In this document: piece by piece, positions 49,006 through 59,817 of the stretch | Position numbering within the stretch: position 1 is the stretch's first letter | Layout: each line of letters opens with the position of its first letter | The notes under the pieces: generated by a model | Database searches by the model: none | Told to the model about the DNA's origin: nothing | The model's input: only the letters and a program-made list of their open reading frames with translations | Program-made: the position numbers and the translations under genes | DNA from: Rhodocyclales bacterium | GTDB taxonomy: Bacteria; Pseudomonadota; Gammaproteobacteria; Burkholderiales; Rhodocyclaceae | Assembly (NCBI GenBank): GCA_016183655.1 | Contig: JACPEH010000010.1 | Coordinates: forward strand, 62,001-126,000 | DNA length: 64,000 nt | Direction of reading: 5' to 3'

Positions 49006-49965
49006 ATGAGACACCGCATTCGGCTCTTGCTGCTCGCCATGCCGGCCGCAGCAGGCGCACAGGACATAACTCTCCCGGGAGCCCTGACCGTCGGCTGGAT
49101 CAACGCACCCGACGTTGCCGCGCAGATAAGCTATTGCGCGGCGAACGTCACGCCGGAAAAGATCGAAGACATCAAGAAACGCGTAAAGACCGGTACGGTC
49201 GTCATCTTCGACAGGAATAGCCCGAAATCCCCTTACTTGCTTGCCACCGGCGACAAAGTGGCGTGCATCGACCGCAATGGGGACGGCAGGCCGATTCTTC
49301 CGCCCAACACATTTGCCAAGCTCGTCAAATTCGACGGCGCATCTGAGCAGACAAGCGAAGCCATTTACCGCAGCTTGGCGACGCAACTCGCGCAGCGCGG
49401 CAGCAGCGAAGCGTTGGTCAAGTTTTCCAACGGAAATGCGGTCGAGATCAATCTCTCAGTCGTTGAGGATGCCCCCATGGAAATTCAGTACACGACGAAT
49501 TTCATGAAAGCAGGGCAATTCGACGAGACCAAATACCGCTTCGTAGCCTCAGACCAGATCAAGTCCTTCACCGCAACCTCCTATGGCACTTCTGGGCGGC
49601 GGGCGATGAATATCTTGCAGGACGAACTTGCGCCTCGGCCGCTGAAAGGCAATTTCCTGCTGGCTCAAGGCAACAGCCAAACCAGGGAATACGCGTTCGA
49701 GGGTACGACCTGGCGCTTCAGCAGCGGATCGTCGATTTCGCTCTCGGCAAACAGGGAGCTCAGTTTCAAACCGAAACAAGGAGAGGCGCAGACCGGATCG
49801 TGGCAGGTCGACGATGGCGCCTTGTATTTTTCTTATGGGAAGGTGTTCGGTTCGGCAACGCTTGAGACCGACGAGAAGTTATCGGTGGAGTTCAGAACCG
49901 ACGGAACGACACCAACGAAAGGGGAGCGACGATGGGCTGCCAAGCTGGAAAGGAGTCTGTTTTGA
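49006..49965 (+). CDS. exported hypothetical protein, 319 aa
   Basis: ATG at 49006 is chosen because AAGGAGG lies 8 bases upstream; an in-frame ATG at 48979 precedes that site. The protein starts with a signal peptide (RHRIRLLLLAMPAAAGAQD) and has two cysteines in the first domain (SYCAANV and KVACIDRNGDG). Residues about 80-90 (DRNGDGRPIL) look like a calcium-binding loop, and the rest is beta-rich. It follows the lipoprotein gene by 59 bases and shares its lower GC. No known family. Confidence 0.7.
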   Translation: MRHRIRLLLLAMPAAAGAQDITLPGALTVGWINAPDVAAQISYCAANVTPEKIEDIKKRVKTGTVVIFDRNSPKSPYLLATGDKVACIDRNGDGRPILPPNTFAKLVKFDGASEQTSEAIYRSLATQLAQRGSSEALVKFSNGNAVEINLSVVEDAPMEIQYTTNFMKAGQFDETKYRFVASDQIKSFTATSYGTSGRRAMNILQDELAPRPLKGNFLLAQGNSQTREYAFEGTTWRFSSGSSISLSANRELSFKPKQGEAQTGSWQVDDGALYFSYGKVFGSATLETDEKLSVEFRTDGTTPTKGERRWAAKLERSLF

Positions 49966-50034
49966 CTATCGCCGCATACCGCCGCCAACTCCAGCGACAA
50001 AGTCTACGAGGAGAGAGGGCGCAACGAAACGACA

Positions 50035-50054
50035 AGGGAGGCCGCAGCCCCCCT
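50035..50054 (-). terminator. possible terminator after grxD
   Basis: On the minus strand AGGGGGGC-TGCG-GCCTCCCT forms an 8-bp stem with one G-T pair about 25 bases past the grxD stop. What follows (TGTCGTTTC) is only weakly T-rich. Confidence 0.4.
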
Positions 50055-50077
50055 CTTGGCTTGGCACCGGCGCCGAA

Positions 50078-50401
50078 TCAGGCCGCGTCGCCGAGCCCGG
50101 CGAGCATCTGCTGCAGTTCGCCGGCCTGGTACATCTCGGTCATGATGTCCGAGCCGCCAACGAATTCGCCCTTGATGAAGAGCTGCGGGATGGTCGGCCA
50201 GTTGGCGTAGTCCTTGATGCCGGCGCGAATCTCCGGGTTCTCCAGCACGTTGACGCTGTAGAACTTGTTCACGCCGCAGGCGTTGAGGATCTGCACGGCG
50301 CGCGCCGAGAAGCCGCACTGCGGGAACTGCGGCGTGCCTTTCATGTACAGCACGACCGGGTTGCCGGTGACTTGTTCGTGGATGAGGGCTTGAACGTCCA
50401 T
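50078..50401 (-). CDS. grxD: monothiol glutaredoxin (Grx4/GrxD type)
   Basis: Carries and delivers [2Fe-2S] clusters in the cytoplasm. The 107-aa protein has the monothiol CGFS active site in QFPQCGFSARAVQIL, the TIPQLF cis-proline segment and GGSDIMTEMY, the glutathione-binding loop. Part of the grxD-prmC-prfA-hemA run on the minus strand, an order common in Betaproteobacteria. Confidence 0.97.
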   Translation of the reverse strand: MDVQALIHEQVTGNPVVLYMKGTPQFPQCGFSARAVQILNACGVNKFYSVNVLENPEIRAGIKDYANWPTIPQLFIKGEFVGGSDIMTEMYQAGELQQMLAGLGDAA

Positions 50402-50462
50402 GGAGGCTCCTGCGAAAAAGGGTCACTGCTCTGGCGACTGCCAGACAGAATAGTTGAGCTAT

Positions 50463-51335
50463 TTACTCGGCTATTTTAGCCGCGCCCGCCGGGGCGAGGC
50501 AAGCACCTGAGACACGATCGACCCCGGAAAGATCCTGCCAGGTCGAAATATCCGAGAACGGCCCGGCGGCGAGCAGCGCGCGCACCGCCGCGGCCTGGTC
50601 GTAGCCGTGCTCGATCAGCAGCACGCCGCCCGGCACCAGATGGCGCGGGGCATCGGCGACGATGCGGCGGATGCACGAAAGGCCATCGGCACCGTCGGTC
50701 AGTGCCAGATCCGGCTCGAAGGGCAACCCGTCCTGCGAGAGGTGCGGATCGCGTGCGGCAACGTAGGGCGGGTTGGCGACGATGACATCGAAGCGCTCGC
50801 CGCCGTCGTTGGCGGCGAGCGAGGAAAACCAATCGCTTTCGAGGAAGCTGACCTTGCCGCCGAGGCGTTCGGCATTCCCGCGGGCGACGGCGAGCGCCGC
50901 CGGCGACACGTCGACGGCGACCACCGCCGCCTCCGGGTGCTCGCAGGCGATGGTCACGGCGATCGCGCCGCTGCCGGTGCCGAGGTCGAGCACGCGCGGC
51001 CAGGCCAGCGTCTTCAAGCGCTTCAGCGCCAGCGTGACGATCAGCTCGGTATCGGGACGCGGGATCAGCACGTCCGGCGTCACCTTGAACGGGCGGCTGT
51101 AGAAGTCCTTCTCGCCGACCAGGTAGGCGACCGGCTCGCCGCGCTCGCGGCGCAGCACCAGCGTCATGAAGGCCTCGATCTCCTCGCCGGAGAGCTTGCG
51201 GTCCGGGTCAGCGAGGAACTGCGCGTGGCTGATGCCGAGCAGGTGCTGCATCAGCAGCCGCGCGTCGAGGCGCGGCACGCGGCGACGGACCTGCTCGACG
51301 GCGGCGCGGATGGTCTGGGCCGTGGGCGCGTTCAT
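50463..51335 (-). CDS. prmC: peptide chain release factor N5-glutamine methyltransferase
   Basis: Methylates the GGQ glutamine of release factors. The start at 51335 (MNAPTAQTIRAAV) gives 290 aa. Motifs: PDVLIPRPDTELIV, the SAM site VLDLGTGSGAIAVTIA and the glutamine-binding NPPYVA. Its substrate RF1 is encoded by the next upstream gene, prfA. An in-frame extension upstream only reads through a repeat and is not used. Confidence 0.97.
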   Translation of the reverse strand: MNAPTAQTIRAAVEQVRRRVPRLDARLLMQHLLGISHAQFLADPDRKLSGEEIEAFMTLVLRRERGEPVAYLVGEKDFYSRPFKVTPDVLIPRPDTELIVTLALKRLKTLAWPRVLDLGTGSGAIAVTIACEHPEAAVVAVDVSPAALAVARGNAERLGGKVSFLESDWFSSLAANDGGERFDVIVANPPYVAARDPHLSQDGLPFEPDLALTDGADGLSCIRRIVADAPRHLVPGGVLLIEHGYDQAAAVRALLAAGPFSDISTWQDLSGVDRVSGACLAPAGAAKIAE

Positions 51336-51367
51336 CGGTAACGTGAAAGACGCGAAGCGTCTCGCGA

Positions 51368-51470
51368 ACCTCCCCTCGCCCGCGAAGCGGGAGAGGGGCC
51401 GGGGGTGAGGGAAACGGGCATGGGCAAGGCTTTCATGATTCGTTCGGGGCGGTCTCAATCCATGCCCGTT
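51368..51470. repeat. REP-like palindrome and second inverted repeat between prfA and prmC
   Basis: CCCCTCGCCCGC (51373) pairs with GCGGGAGAGGGG (51387) in a REP-like hairpin of a type widespread in proteobacterial intergenic DNA. Next to it AACGGGCATGG (51413-51423) is perfectly repeated in inverse as CCATGCCCGTT (51460-51470). The second pair lies 7 bases past the prfA stop and, read on minus, ends in TTTCC, so it may work as a weak terminator or processing hairpin. Confidence 0.7.
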
Positions 51471-51476
51471 CGCCGC

Positions 51477-52568
51477 TCACTCGTCGGCCAGCGCCGCCAG
51501 CTGCTCGGCCTGATGCTCGGTCGTCAGCGCAGTAATCAGCTCTTCCATGTCGCCGTCCATGATCGCGTCGATCTTGTACAGCGTCAGGTTGATGCGGTGG
51601 TCGGTGACGCGCCCCTGCGGGAAGTTGTAGGTGCGGATGCGCTCGGAGCGATCACCGCTGCCGATCAGGCTCTTCCGGTGCGCCGCCTCCTTGGCCTGCG
51701 CCGCGCGCAGCTGCGCGTCGTTGATCCGCGCCGCCAGCACGCGCATCGCCTGCGCCTTGTTCTGGTGCTGCGAACGGCCGTCCTGGCATTCGACGACGAT
51801 GCCGGTCGGGAGGTGGGTGAGGCGCACCGCCGAGTCGGTCTTGTTGATGTGCTGGCCGCCGGCGCCGGAGGCGCGGAAGGTGTCGACGCGCAGGTCGGCG
51901 GCGTTGATCTGGATCTCCTGCAGCTCGTCGGCTTCCGGCATCACGGCGACGGTGCACGCCGAGGTGTGGATACGGCCCTGCGCCTCGGTCTCCGGCACGC
52001 GCTGCACGCGGTGGCCGCCGGATTCGAACTTGAGCTTCGAGTAGGCGCCGAAACCGACGATGCGGGCGATGATTTCCTTGTAGCCGCCGAGGTCCGATTC
52101 GCTCGCCGACATCACCTCGACCTGCCAGCGCTGCCGCTCGGCATAGCGCGTGTACATGCGGGCAAGGCTGCCGGCGAACAGCGCCGACTCCTCGCCGCCG
52201 GTGCCGGCGCGGATTTCGAGGATGACGTTGCGCTCGTCGTTGGGGTCCTTCGGCAGCAACAGCTTCTGCAGCTCGGTTTCGAGTTCGGGCAGGCGCGCCT
52301 TGGCGGCCTTCATTTCCTCCTCGGCGAAGTCCTTCATGTCCGGGTCGGAGAGCGCATCGGCCAGCATTCCCTCGGCCTCGGATAGGTCGCCCTCGGCCTT
52401 GCGGAAGGCGGCGAACAGCGCCACCACCGGCTCGATCTCGGCGCGCTCGCGCGACAGCTTGCGGAACTGCTCCATGTCGCGCGCGGTGTCGCCGCTGGCG
52501 AGCAGCAGGTCGACCTCTTCGAGGCGGCCGGTAAGGTGGTCGAGCTTGTCGCGGATGCTTTGCTTCAT
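51477..52568 (-). CDS. prfA: peptide chain release factor 1
   Basis: Recognises UAA and UAG stop codons. The 363-aa protein has the P-x-T stop-recognition tripeptide (PET in [13 protein letters not shown]) and the catalytic GGQ in [15 protein letters not shown]. Length is typical. It follows hemA by about 45 bases, the conserved hemA-prfA-prmC order. Confidence 0.98.
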   Translation of the reverse strand: MKQSIRDKLDHLTGRLEEVDLLLASGDTARDMEQFRKLSRERAEIEPVVALFAAFRKAEGDLSEAEGMLADALSDPDMKDFAEEEMKAAKARLPELETELQKLLLPKDPNDERNVILEIRAGTGGEESALFAGSLARMYTRYAERQRWQVEVMSASESDLGGYKEIIARIVGFGAYSKLKFESGGHRVQRVPETEAQGRIHTSACTVAVMPEADELQEIQINAADLRVDTFRASGAGGQHINKTDSAVRLTHLPTGIVVECQDGRSQHQNKAQAMRVLAARINDAQLRAAQAKEAAHRKSLIGSGDRSERIRTYNFPQGRVTDHRINLTLYKIDAIMDGDMEELITALTTEHQAEQLAALADE

Positions 52569-52613
52569 GGGATAGAGGAAGGGTTTACGGGCAGCGGTGC
52601 CGGAGCGGCGCCG

Positions 52614-53867
52614 CTACTCGCCGTCGTGCAGGTGGAAGAGGCGGGTCGCGGCCTCGCGCAGCGTCTCGCGGTCGCTGGCGTCGGCCGAATTGAGCGCCTG
52701 CGTCGGCGCGTGCAGGAACTTGTTGGTCAGCCGGTGCGCCAGCTGGTCGAGCACCTTCTCCGGGTTTTCACCCTTGGCCAGCAGCTTCAGCGCGTGCTCC
52801 ATCTCGTGCCGGCGCATGCGCTCGGCGGAGTCCCGCAGCGAACGGATCAGCGGCACGGTGTCGCGCGTCTCCAGCCAGCCGATGAAGGTCTCGACCTGCG
52901 CGGCGATGATCGCCTCGGCTTCGACCACCGCCGCCTGGCGGGATTCGAGGCCGGACTCGACGACCTGCGCGATGTCGTCGACCGAATAGAGGAAGACGTC
53001 GTCGAGGTCGCCGACCTCGATTTCGATGTCGCGCGGCACCGCCAGGTCGACCATGAACATCGGCCGGTGGCGGCGCGTCTTGATCGCCCGCTCGACCATG
53101 CCCAGGCCAATGATCGGCAGCGGGCTGGCGGTGCAGGCGACGACGATGTCGAACTGGCCGAGGCGGTCGCCGACCTCGTCGAGGCGGATGACCGAGCCGC
53201 CGAAGCGCTCGGCCAGCGCGCGCCCGCGCTCCAGCGTGCGGTTGGCGATGACCAGTTCCTTCGGCTGCCGTGCGGCGAAGTGCGCGGCGCACAGTTCGAT
53301 CATCTCGCCGGCGCCGACGAAGAGGATGCGCTGGCCGGCGATGTTCTCGAAGATGCGCTCGGCGAGGTGTACGCTGGCGGCGGCCATCGACACGATGTTG
53401 GCGCCGATGGCGGTGGTCGAGCGGACCTCCTTGGCGACCGCGAAAGCGCGCTGGAACATCTTGTGCAGATGCGTTCCGAGCGTGCCGGCCTCCTCGGCGG
53501 TGCGCACCGCATCCTTCATCTGGCCGAGGATCTGCGGTTCGCCGATGACCATCGAATCGAGGCCGGAGGCGACGCGGAAGGCGTGGCGAATAGCTTCGCG
53601 CTGCGGCAACGTATAGACGTAGGGCTGAATCACGCCGCGATCGATGGCGTGGTACTGCGCCAGCCAGGCCACCGCCGATTCGGGGTCGTCGGCGGCGCAG
53701 TAGATCTCGGTGCGGTTGCAGGTCGACAGGATCGCCGCCTCGCGCACCACCTTCGCGCGCGTCAGGTCGGACAGCGCATGGGTGAGCTTGTCGGCGTTGA
53801 ACGCCACCTGTTCGCGCACGGAGAGCGGAGCAGTATGGTGGTTGATGCCGAGCGTAAACAGCGCCAT
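52614..53867 (-). CDS. hemA: glutamyl-tRNA reductase
   Basis: First committed step of the C5 tetrapyrrole pathway. The ATG at 53867 gives 417 aa; the in-frame TTG two codons upstream is less likely. It has the catalytic cysteine in [25 protein letters not shown], and the NADPH site VGAGEMIEL. It complements hemC, hemD, hemX, hemY and hemF elsewhere in the window. Confidence 0.97.
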   Translation of the reverse strand: MALFTLGINHHTAPLSVREQVAFNADKLTHALSDLTRAKVVREAAILSTCNRTEIYCAADDPESAVAWLAQYHAIDRGVIQPYVYTLPQREAIRHAFRVASGLDSMVIGEPQILGQMKDAVRTAEEAGTLGTHLHKMFQRAFAVAKEVRSTTAIGANIVSMAAASVHLAERIFENIAGQRILFVGAGEMIELCAAHFAARQPKELVIANRTLERGRALAERFGGSVIRLDEVGDRLGQFDIVVACTASPLPIIGLGMVERAIKTRRHRPMFMVDLAVPRDIEIEVGDLDDVFLYSVDDIAQVVESGLESRQAAVVEAEAIIAAQVETFIGWLETRDTVPLIRSLRDSAERMRRHEMEHALKLLAKGENPEKVLDQLAHRLTNKFLHAPTQALNSADASDRETLREAATRLFHLHDGE

Positions 53868-53965
53868 GCGCAAAAAGACCCTAGGGGAGATGGGGGCGGA
53901 TTATAGCATTCGCCCCCCCTTGCCCCTTTCTGACGCAGGTCAAGAGGAGTGCGCGCCGGGCCGGG

Positions 53966-55044
<1,079 letters not shown>

Positions 55045-55048
<4 letters not shown>

Positions 55049-55911
55049 TGGGTTTTCTCCGGCGGCAGGTCGGCCTCCAGCATTTGCGTCTCTTTGTGCA
55101 TGCGCCACTCGACGATCGTTTTTGCGACCAGCGTCACCAGCGCCAGCAGCGCCAGCACCGAGGCGGCGGCAAAGGCGCCGACGGCGTTGTACTCGTTGTA
55201 GAGGATCTCGACGTGCAGCGGCAGCGTGTTGGTCTCGCCGCGGATGTGGCCGGAAACCACTGACACCGCGCCAAACTCGCCGAGCGCGCGGGCGTTGGCG
55301 AGGATCACGCCGTAGAGCAGACCCCACTTGATGTTCGGCAGCGTCACCCGCCAGAACATCTGCCAGCCGGAAGCGCCGAGCGAGACGGCGGCCTCCTCTT
55401 CGTCCTTGCCCTGCGTCTGCATCAGCGGGATCAGCTCGCGGGCGACGAAGGGGAAGGTGATGAACAGCGTCGCGATCAGCATGCCCGGCACGGCGAAGAT
55501 GATCCTGAAGTCGTGCTCGGACAGCCACGGGCCGAACCAGCCGCGGGCGCCGAAGAGCAGGATGAAGAGCATGCCGGCGACCACCGGCGACACCGCAAAC
55601 GGCAGGTCGATCAGCGTGATCAAGAGGCTCTTGCCCTTGAAGTCGAAACGGGCGATCGCCCAGGCGGCGGCCACCCCGAACAGCACGTTGAACGGCAGCA
55701 CGATGAGCGCGATCAGCAGCGACAGCAGCACCGCGTGCCGCGTCTCCGGCTCGACCAGCGCGGCGAGGTAGGCCGGCACGCCGGCGGCGAGCGCCTCGAC
55801 GAAGACGGCGAGCAGCGGCAGGCCGAGGAACAGCGCGAGGAAGCCGAGGGCGACCGCGGTCAGCAGCAGGCGGACCCAGCGCGGTTCGGCGTTGGCGCGA
55901 CGAAAGCTCAT
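55045..55911 (-). CDS. cysW: sulfate ABC transporter permease CysW
   Basis: Inner-membrane permease of 288 aa with about six hydrophobic segments and the EAA loop ([22 protein letters not shown]). ATG at 55911 is chosen over 55947 because it sits in the 4-base overlap with cysT. Pairs with CysT to form the channel. Confidence 0.97.
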
Positions 55912-56732
55912 GCTGCCCTCCCCTTGTGCCGGTTCGCCGCCCACCACTGCAGCGCGTTGATCGTCAGCAGCATGACGAAGGAGATGACCAGCATCACCAC
56001 CGCCAGCGCCGTGGCGCCGACGACGTCCTGCTGCTCCAGCTTGGCGATGATCAGGAGCGGCGTGATCTCGGACACCATCGGCAGGTTGCCGGCGATGAAG
56101 ATGACCGAGCCGAACTCGCCGATGGCGCGCGAGAAGGCCAGCGTGAAGCCGGTCAGCAGCGCCGGGAAGATCGCCGGCAGGATGATCCGCGTGAAGGTCA
56201 GCCAGCGCGAGGCGCCGAGCGAGGCGGCGGCTTCCTCGACCTCCGGCTCGATGTCCTCGATCACCGGCTGCAGCGTGCGCACGATGAACGGCAGCGTGAC
56301 GAAGGCGAGCGCGACGACGATGCCGTAGGGCGTGTAGGCGACCTTGATGCCGAGCGGTTCGAGGTGGCGGCCGATCCAGCCGTTGCCGGCATAGAGCGTG
56401 GCCAGCGTGATGCCGGCGACGGCCGTCGGCAGCGCGAACGGCAGATCGACGAAGGCGTCGACCAGGCTCTTGCCGGGGAACGGGTAGCGCACCAGCACCC
56501 AGGCGACGATCAGCCCGAAGAAGGCGTTGATCACCGCGGCGGCGAACGAGGCACCGAAGGTCACGCGGTACGAGGCCATCGCCTGCTCGGTGGTGGCGAT
56601 CTGCCAGAACTCGGCGAGCGTAAGCGTACCCGCCTTCAGCACCAGCCCGCCGAGCGGGATCAACACCAGCAGCGAGAGGTAGACCAGCGTGTAGCCGAGC
56701 GAGAGGCCGAAGCCGGGAAGGACGCGAGACAT
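55908..56732 (-). CDS. cysT: sulfate ABC transporter permease CysT (CysU)
   Basis: Inner-membrane permease of 274 aa, six hydrophobic segments, with the EAA motif [23 protein letters not shown]. The [14 protein letters not shown] region and the C-terminal half match CysT. Separated from the binding-protein gene by a repeat-filled 83-base spacer, and coupled by 4 bases to cysW. Confidence 0.96.
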   Translation of the reverse strand: MSRVLPGFGLSLGYTLVYLSLLVLIPLGGLVLKAGTLTLAEFWQIATTEQAMASYRVTFGASFAAAVINAFFGLIVAWVLVRYPFPGKSLVDAFVDLPFALPTAVAGITLATLYAGNGWIGRHLEPLGIKVAYTPYGIVVALAFVTLPFIVRTLQPVIEDIEPEVEEAAASLGASRWLTFTRIILPAIFPALLTGFTLAFSRAIGEFGSVIFIAGNLPMVSEITPLLIIAKLEQQDVVGATALAVVMLVISFVMLLTINALQWWAANRHKGRAA

Positions 56733-56738
56733 GTTTTT

Positions 56739-56816
56739 GGGGCTAGGGACTAGGGATTAGGGGCTAGAGGAAAAGCGACGGGAGGCCAGCCCCTGGTCTC
56801 TAGCCCCTAGTCCCTC
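56739..56816. repeat. CTAGCCCC stem-loop repeat within the cys operon
   Basis: GGGGCTAGGGACTAGGG and GGGGCTAGAG (56739-56770) are complementary to CTCTAGCCCCTAGTCCC (56799-56815), giving a long imperfect hairpin. The same words occur upstream of moeB (1424-1434 and 1601-1655). Its location between the first gene (sbp) and cysT suggests it stabilises or limits transcript, allowing more binding protein than permease. Confidence 0.75.
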
Positions 56817-57817
56817 TATTTGACTTGATAGATCTGGTCGAACGAGCCGCCGTCCTTGAAGTGCGCCGGCGACGCCTTGCTCCAGCCGCCGAACATTTCG
56901 TCCACGCTGAAGGTCTTGATCGCCGGGAACTGCGCGGCGTACTTCTTCAGCACCTCGGCGTCGCGCGGGCGCAGGTAGTTCTGCGCGGCGTTCTCCTGGC
57001 CTTCCTTCGACCACAGGTATTCCAGATAGGCCTGCGCCTGCTTGCGCGTGCCCTTCTTGTCGACGACCTTGTCGACGATGGCGACCGGGAATTCGGTGAG
57101 GATCGACAGCGTCGGATAGACCACTTCGAATTCGCCGCGGCCGAACTCCTTGGCGATCAGCTCGGCCTCGGACTCGAAGGTAACCAGCACGTCGCCGATG
57201 CGGCGCTGCATGAAGGTCGTCGTCGCGTCGCGGCCGCCGGCGGCGAACAGCGGCGCGTTCTTCAGCAGCTTGCCGACGAACTCCCTGGCCGAGGCCTCGT
57301 TGCCGCCCGGCTGCCTGAGCGCGTAGCCCCAGGCGGCAAGGTAGGAGTAGCGGCCGTTGCCGGTGTTCTTCGGGTGCGGCAGGATCACCTGCACGCCCGG
57401 CTTGGCGAGGTCGCTCCAGTCCTTGAAGCCCTTCGGGTTGCCCTTGCGGACGATGAACACCATCGTCGAGGTATAGGGCGAGGCGTTGTTCGGGAATTTC
57501 TTCGCGTAGTCGGCGGCGACCAGCCCGCGCTCGGCGAGGAAGTCGACGTCGGTGGCCTGGTTCATCGTCACCACGTCAGCTTCCAGCCCGTCGGCAACGG
57601 CGCGCACCTGCTTGGTCGAGCCGGCGTGCGACTGCTTCAGCTCGACGTTCTCGCCGGTCTTCGCCTTCCAGTATTTCTGGAACAGCGGGTTGTAGTCCTT
57701 GTAGAAATCGCGGGCGACATCGTAGGAGACGTTGAGCAGCGACGGATCGGCGAATGCCGGCACGGCAAGACCGAGGGCAAGGGAAGCGACGGCGAGCTTT
57801 CTGGCAAGGGCGTTCAT
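56816..57817 (-). CDS. sbp: sulfate ABC transporter substrate-binding protein
   Basis: Periplasmic sulfate receptor of 333 aa with a signal peptide (about 1-23, ending AVPAFA). Contains NVSYDVARDFYKDYNPLFQKYW opening, HAGSTKQVRAVADGLEADVVTMN at the ligand site (first residues diagnostic) and HPKNTGNGRYSYLAAWGYAL. CysP, the thiosulfate version, is the main alternative. First gene of sbp-cysT-cysW-cysA, under the promoter just upstream. Confidence 0.95.
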   Translation of the reverse strand: MNALARKLAVASLALGLAVPAFADPSLLNVSYDVARDFYKDYNPLFQKYWKAKTGENVELKQSHAGSTKQVRAVADGLEADVVTMNQATDVDFLAERGLVAADYAKKFPNNASPYTSTMVFIVRKGNPKGFKDWSDLAKPGVQVILPHPKNTGNGRYSYLAAWGYALRQPGGNEASAREFVGKLLKNAPLFAAGGRDATTTFMQRRIGDVLVTFESEAELIAKEFGRGEFEVVYPTLSILTEFPVAIVDKVVDKKGTRKQAQAYLEYLWSKEGQENAAQNYLRPRDAEVLKKYAAQFPAIKTFSVDEMFGGWSKASPAHFKDGGSFDQIYQVK

Positions 57818-57849
57818 GGCAGGACTCCGGGAGTTTCGGACGAGGGGCG

Positions 57850-57878
57850 ACTATAAGCGAACCCGGATAGAACAACAA
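57850..57878 (-). promoter_or_regulatory. putative promoter of the cys operon
   Basis: On the minus strand TTGTTG and TATAGT are separated by 17 bases (hexamers at plus positions 57873-57878 and 57850-57855), 33 bases before the sbp ATG. The AT-rich stretch upstream (ATATAAGGCATAACCAAATG, about 57889-57908) is where a CysB-type activator would be expected; no consensus can be proven by eye. Confidence 0.6.
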
Positions 57879-58009
57879 AGCATCGTTTTTCATTTGGTTA
57901 TGCCTTATATGAAAAACCGGCTCCGGAGGAAGGCCCGCCACAAAGCCCCCGGCGCGCGCTAACATCCCCCTGCCGCCCATTAACCGCCACTTTTCCATTC
58001 ACCCGCCCG

Positions 58010-59350
58010 ATGCCGCACGAAGCCCCCGCCCCCGCCGGCGGATTGAACCCCCGCTACGAGATCCGCCACGAGATCGGCGCCGGCGCCAGCGGCACCGTCT
58101 ATCTCGCCTGGGACAGTTTCGAGCAGCGCGAGGTGGCGGTGAAGGTCGCACTGCCGCAGATCTTCTCCGGCGACAGCCCGGAGCAGGCGCTGGTGCGCAA
58201 GGCCTGGCTGAACGAGGTCCACCTCGCCGGCAGCCTGCAACACCCGTACATCGTCGCCGTCTACGACGCCGGCGTCAGCGCCCGCAGCGCCTACCTGGTC
58301 ATGGAATACCTGGCGCACGGCACACTGCAGCCCTACACCCGGCCGGACCGGCTGAAACCGGTGCCGGAGGTTCTGGAAATCATCTACAAGTGCGCCAGCG
58401 CGCTCGACTACGCCTGCCGCGCCGGCATCGTGCATCGCGACATCAAGCCGGCCAACCTGCAGTACGTCGGCCCCGGCGAAGCCAAGGTCGGCGACTTCGG
58501 CGCCGCCTACTGGGCCAAGGACGACTCGACGCAGGTGATGGACATCGGATCGCTCGCCTACATGGCGCCCGAACTGTTCCGCCACTGGGTGACGCCGCAG
58601 GCCGACATCTACGCGCTGGGCATCGTCCTCTTCCAGCTGCTGACCGGCCAGCCGCCGTTCAAGGCGGATCTGCCGGCCGCGCTGATGTACCAGATCATCC
58701 ACGGCGAGACGCCGCGGGTCTCGCAGCTGCGCCCCGAGCTGCCGCCGGCGCTGGAGCAGATCGTCTGGCGGATGATGGCGCGCAGCCTGGAGGACCGCTA
58801 CGCGGACTGGCCGGCGGTGCTCGCCGCCCTGTCGGAACTGCTGCCCAAGCTCGACGACGGGGCGCGGGAGGCGCGCAAGAAGCCGGCGCAGGCCGAACTC
58901 TACGACCAGTTGCGGCAACTGCCGCTGCTCGCCGACCTCAACGGCGCCCAGCTCTGGGAGCTGCTGCGCATTTCGCGCTGGCACCGCGTGCCGCCGGGAA
59001 CCGTGCTGATCAAGGAAGGAGCCGCGGCCAAATCCTGCTACCTGCTGCTGCAGGGCGAGGCGAAGGTGACGCAGCAGGGCAAGCTGATCAACTGGATGCG
59101 GCCGGGAACACTGTTTGGCGAGCTGTCCTTCGCCGAAGCGACGCCGACGCCGCGCAGCGCCACGGTCACCGCCGCGGACGACGTGACCGTCGGCAGATGG
59201 CCCTACCGCCAGCTGCACCAGGCCTCACCGGGGCTGCAGACGAAAATGCTGGAGATCTTCTTCCGCCTCGCCGCCGAACGCCTGAAGAAGGCCGACGAGC
59301 AATACCTGCTGCTCTACCGCCAGCAGCGCAAGGACAGCGCCCCGGCCTGA
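58010..59350 (+). CDS. Ser/Thr protein kinase with C-terminal cyclic-nucleotide-binding domain (paralog 2)
   Basis: A 446-aa soluble kinase. It has the glycine loop GAGASGTVY (23-31), K45, HRD at 142-144 (HRDIKPANLQ) and DFG at 162-164, so all catalytic residues are present. The C-terminal cNMP domain (about 300-430) has TLFGELSFAEATPTPRSATVT in the cassette position. It shares order and many residues with the kinase at 40128-41426 (for example LTGQ.PF and RMMARSLEDRYADW versus KAMAKDLDRRYATW), a likely duplication. It is divergent from the cys operon. Confidence 0.92.
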   Translation: MPHEAPAPAGGLNPRYEIRHEIGAGASGTVYLAWDSFEQREVAVKVALPQIFSGDSPEQALVRKAWLNEVHLAGSLQHPYIVAVYDAGVSARSAYLVMEYLAHGTLQPYTRPDRLKPVPEVLEIIYKCASALDYACRAGIVHRDIKPANLQYVGPGEAKVGDFGAAYWAKDDSTQVMDIGSLAYMAPELFRHWVTPQADIYALGIVLFQLLTGQPPFKADLPAALMYQIIHGETPRVSQLRPELPPALEQIVWRMMARSLEDRYADWPAVLAALSELLPKLDDGAREARKKPAQAELYDQLRQLPLLADLNGAQLWELLRISRWHRVPPGTVLIKEGAAAKSCYLLLQGEAKVTQQGKLINWMRPGTLFGELSFAEATPTPRSATVTAADDVTVGRWPYRQLHQASPGLQTKMLEIFFRLAAERLKKADEQYLLLYRQQRKDSAPA

Positions 59351-59432
59351 GCCCCCTGCGGCCCGCTTGCGCATGCCCCACGACCGGCGGCCGTGGCGGA
59401 GACGCCCTCTTGTCACAACGCGCCAAAGAAAA

Positions 59433-59456
59433 AGGCCTGGCTGACGAACCAGGCCT
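59433..59456 (-). terminator. rho-independent terminator, minus strand
   Basis: On the minus strand AGGCCTGGT and GCCAGGCCT pair around TCGTCA and are followed by TTTTTCTT. It lies 56 bases beyond the small ORF at 59512-59601, its likely client. No other minus-strand gene is close enough. Confidence 0.75.
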
Positions 59457-59511
59457 CCGGCATGCCCACGGGCGATCGGCAACGACAGAGGGCGCCGCGT
59501 GCCCCGGGCGT

Positions 59512-59601
59512 CTAGGCAAACGCGACTGACGACATTGCCGCCAGCAGCCCCAACGAGGCCACGAACAGCAGCGTCGCGACGATCCTGAATTCCTTGTCCA
59601 T
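59512..59601 (-). CDS. putative 29-aa single-pass membrane protein
   Basis: ATG at 59601 opens MDKEFRIVATLLFVASLGLL and continues to a TAG at 59512, 29 residues in all. A charged N-terminus (DKEFR) is followed by a hydrophobic stretch long enough to cross the membrane, ending in AFA. A strong terminator lies directly downstream, which is unusual for chance ORFs. The ribosome binding site is weak, so the call is tentative. Alternatives are a secreted leader or no gene. Confidence 0.45.
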   Translation of the reverse strand: MDKEFRIVATLLFVASLGLLAAMSSVAFA

Positions 59602-59817
59602 GGCCGGCCCGTTGAATTACGTCCGCATATTCTGCCACAAAAGGACATGCGCATAGAAGCCATTCGACGCCAGGAGAAAGCCCGCGCCCCTGCGCCGTGC
59701 GCGGCGGGCCGCATCCCGCTCGGGGGAATTGTCGTTTGGGCAGAACAGCGCTGGCGCACGACCAGCGCCCGCCAAGGAGGCGACCACGCCCCGCCGAGCA
59801 AAAGCCGGCCCGATCGG
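59602..59817. other. spacer between the small ORF and the group II intron
   Basis: GC-rich, no credible gene on either strand. It is the 3' exon side of the intron. The longer frames seen here only continue through intron sequence and are not supported. The space 59351-59432 is also without recognisable features. Confidence 0.5.

Noticed and set aside
51368..51410. CRISPR-like repeats
   Set aside because: Only one palindromic unit; no regularly spaced repeats and spacers anywhere in the window.
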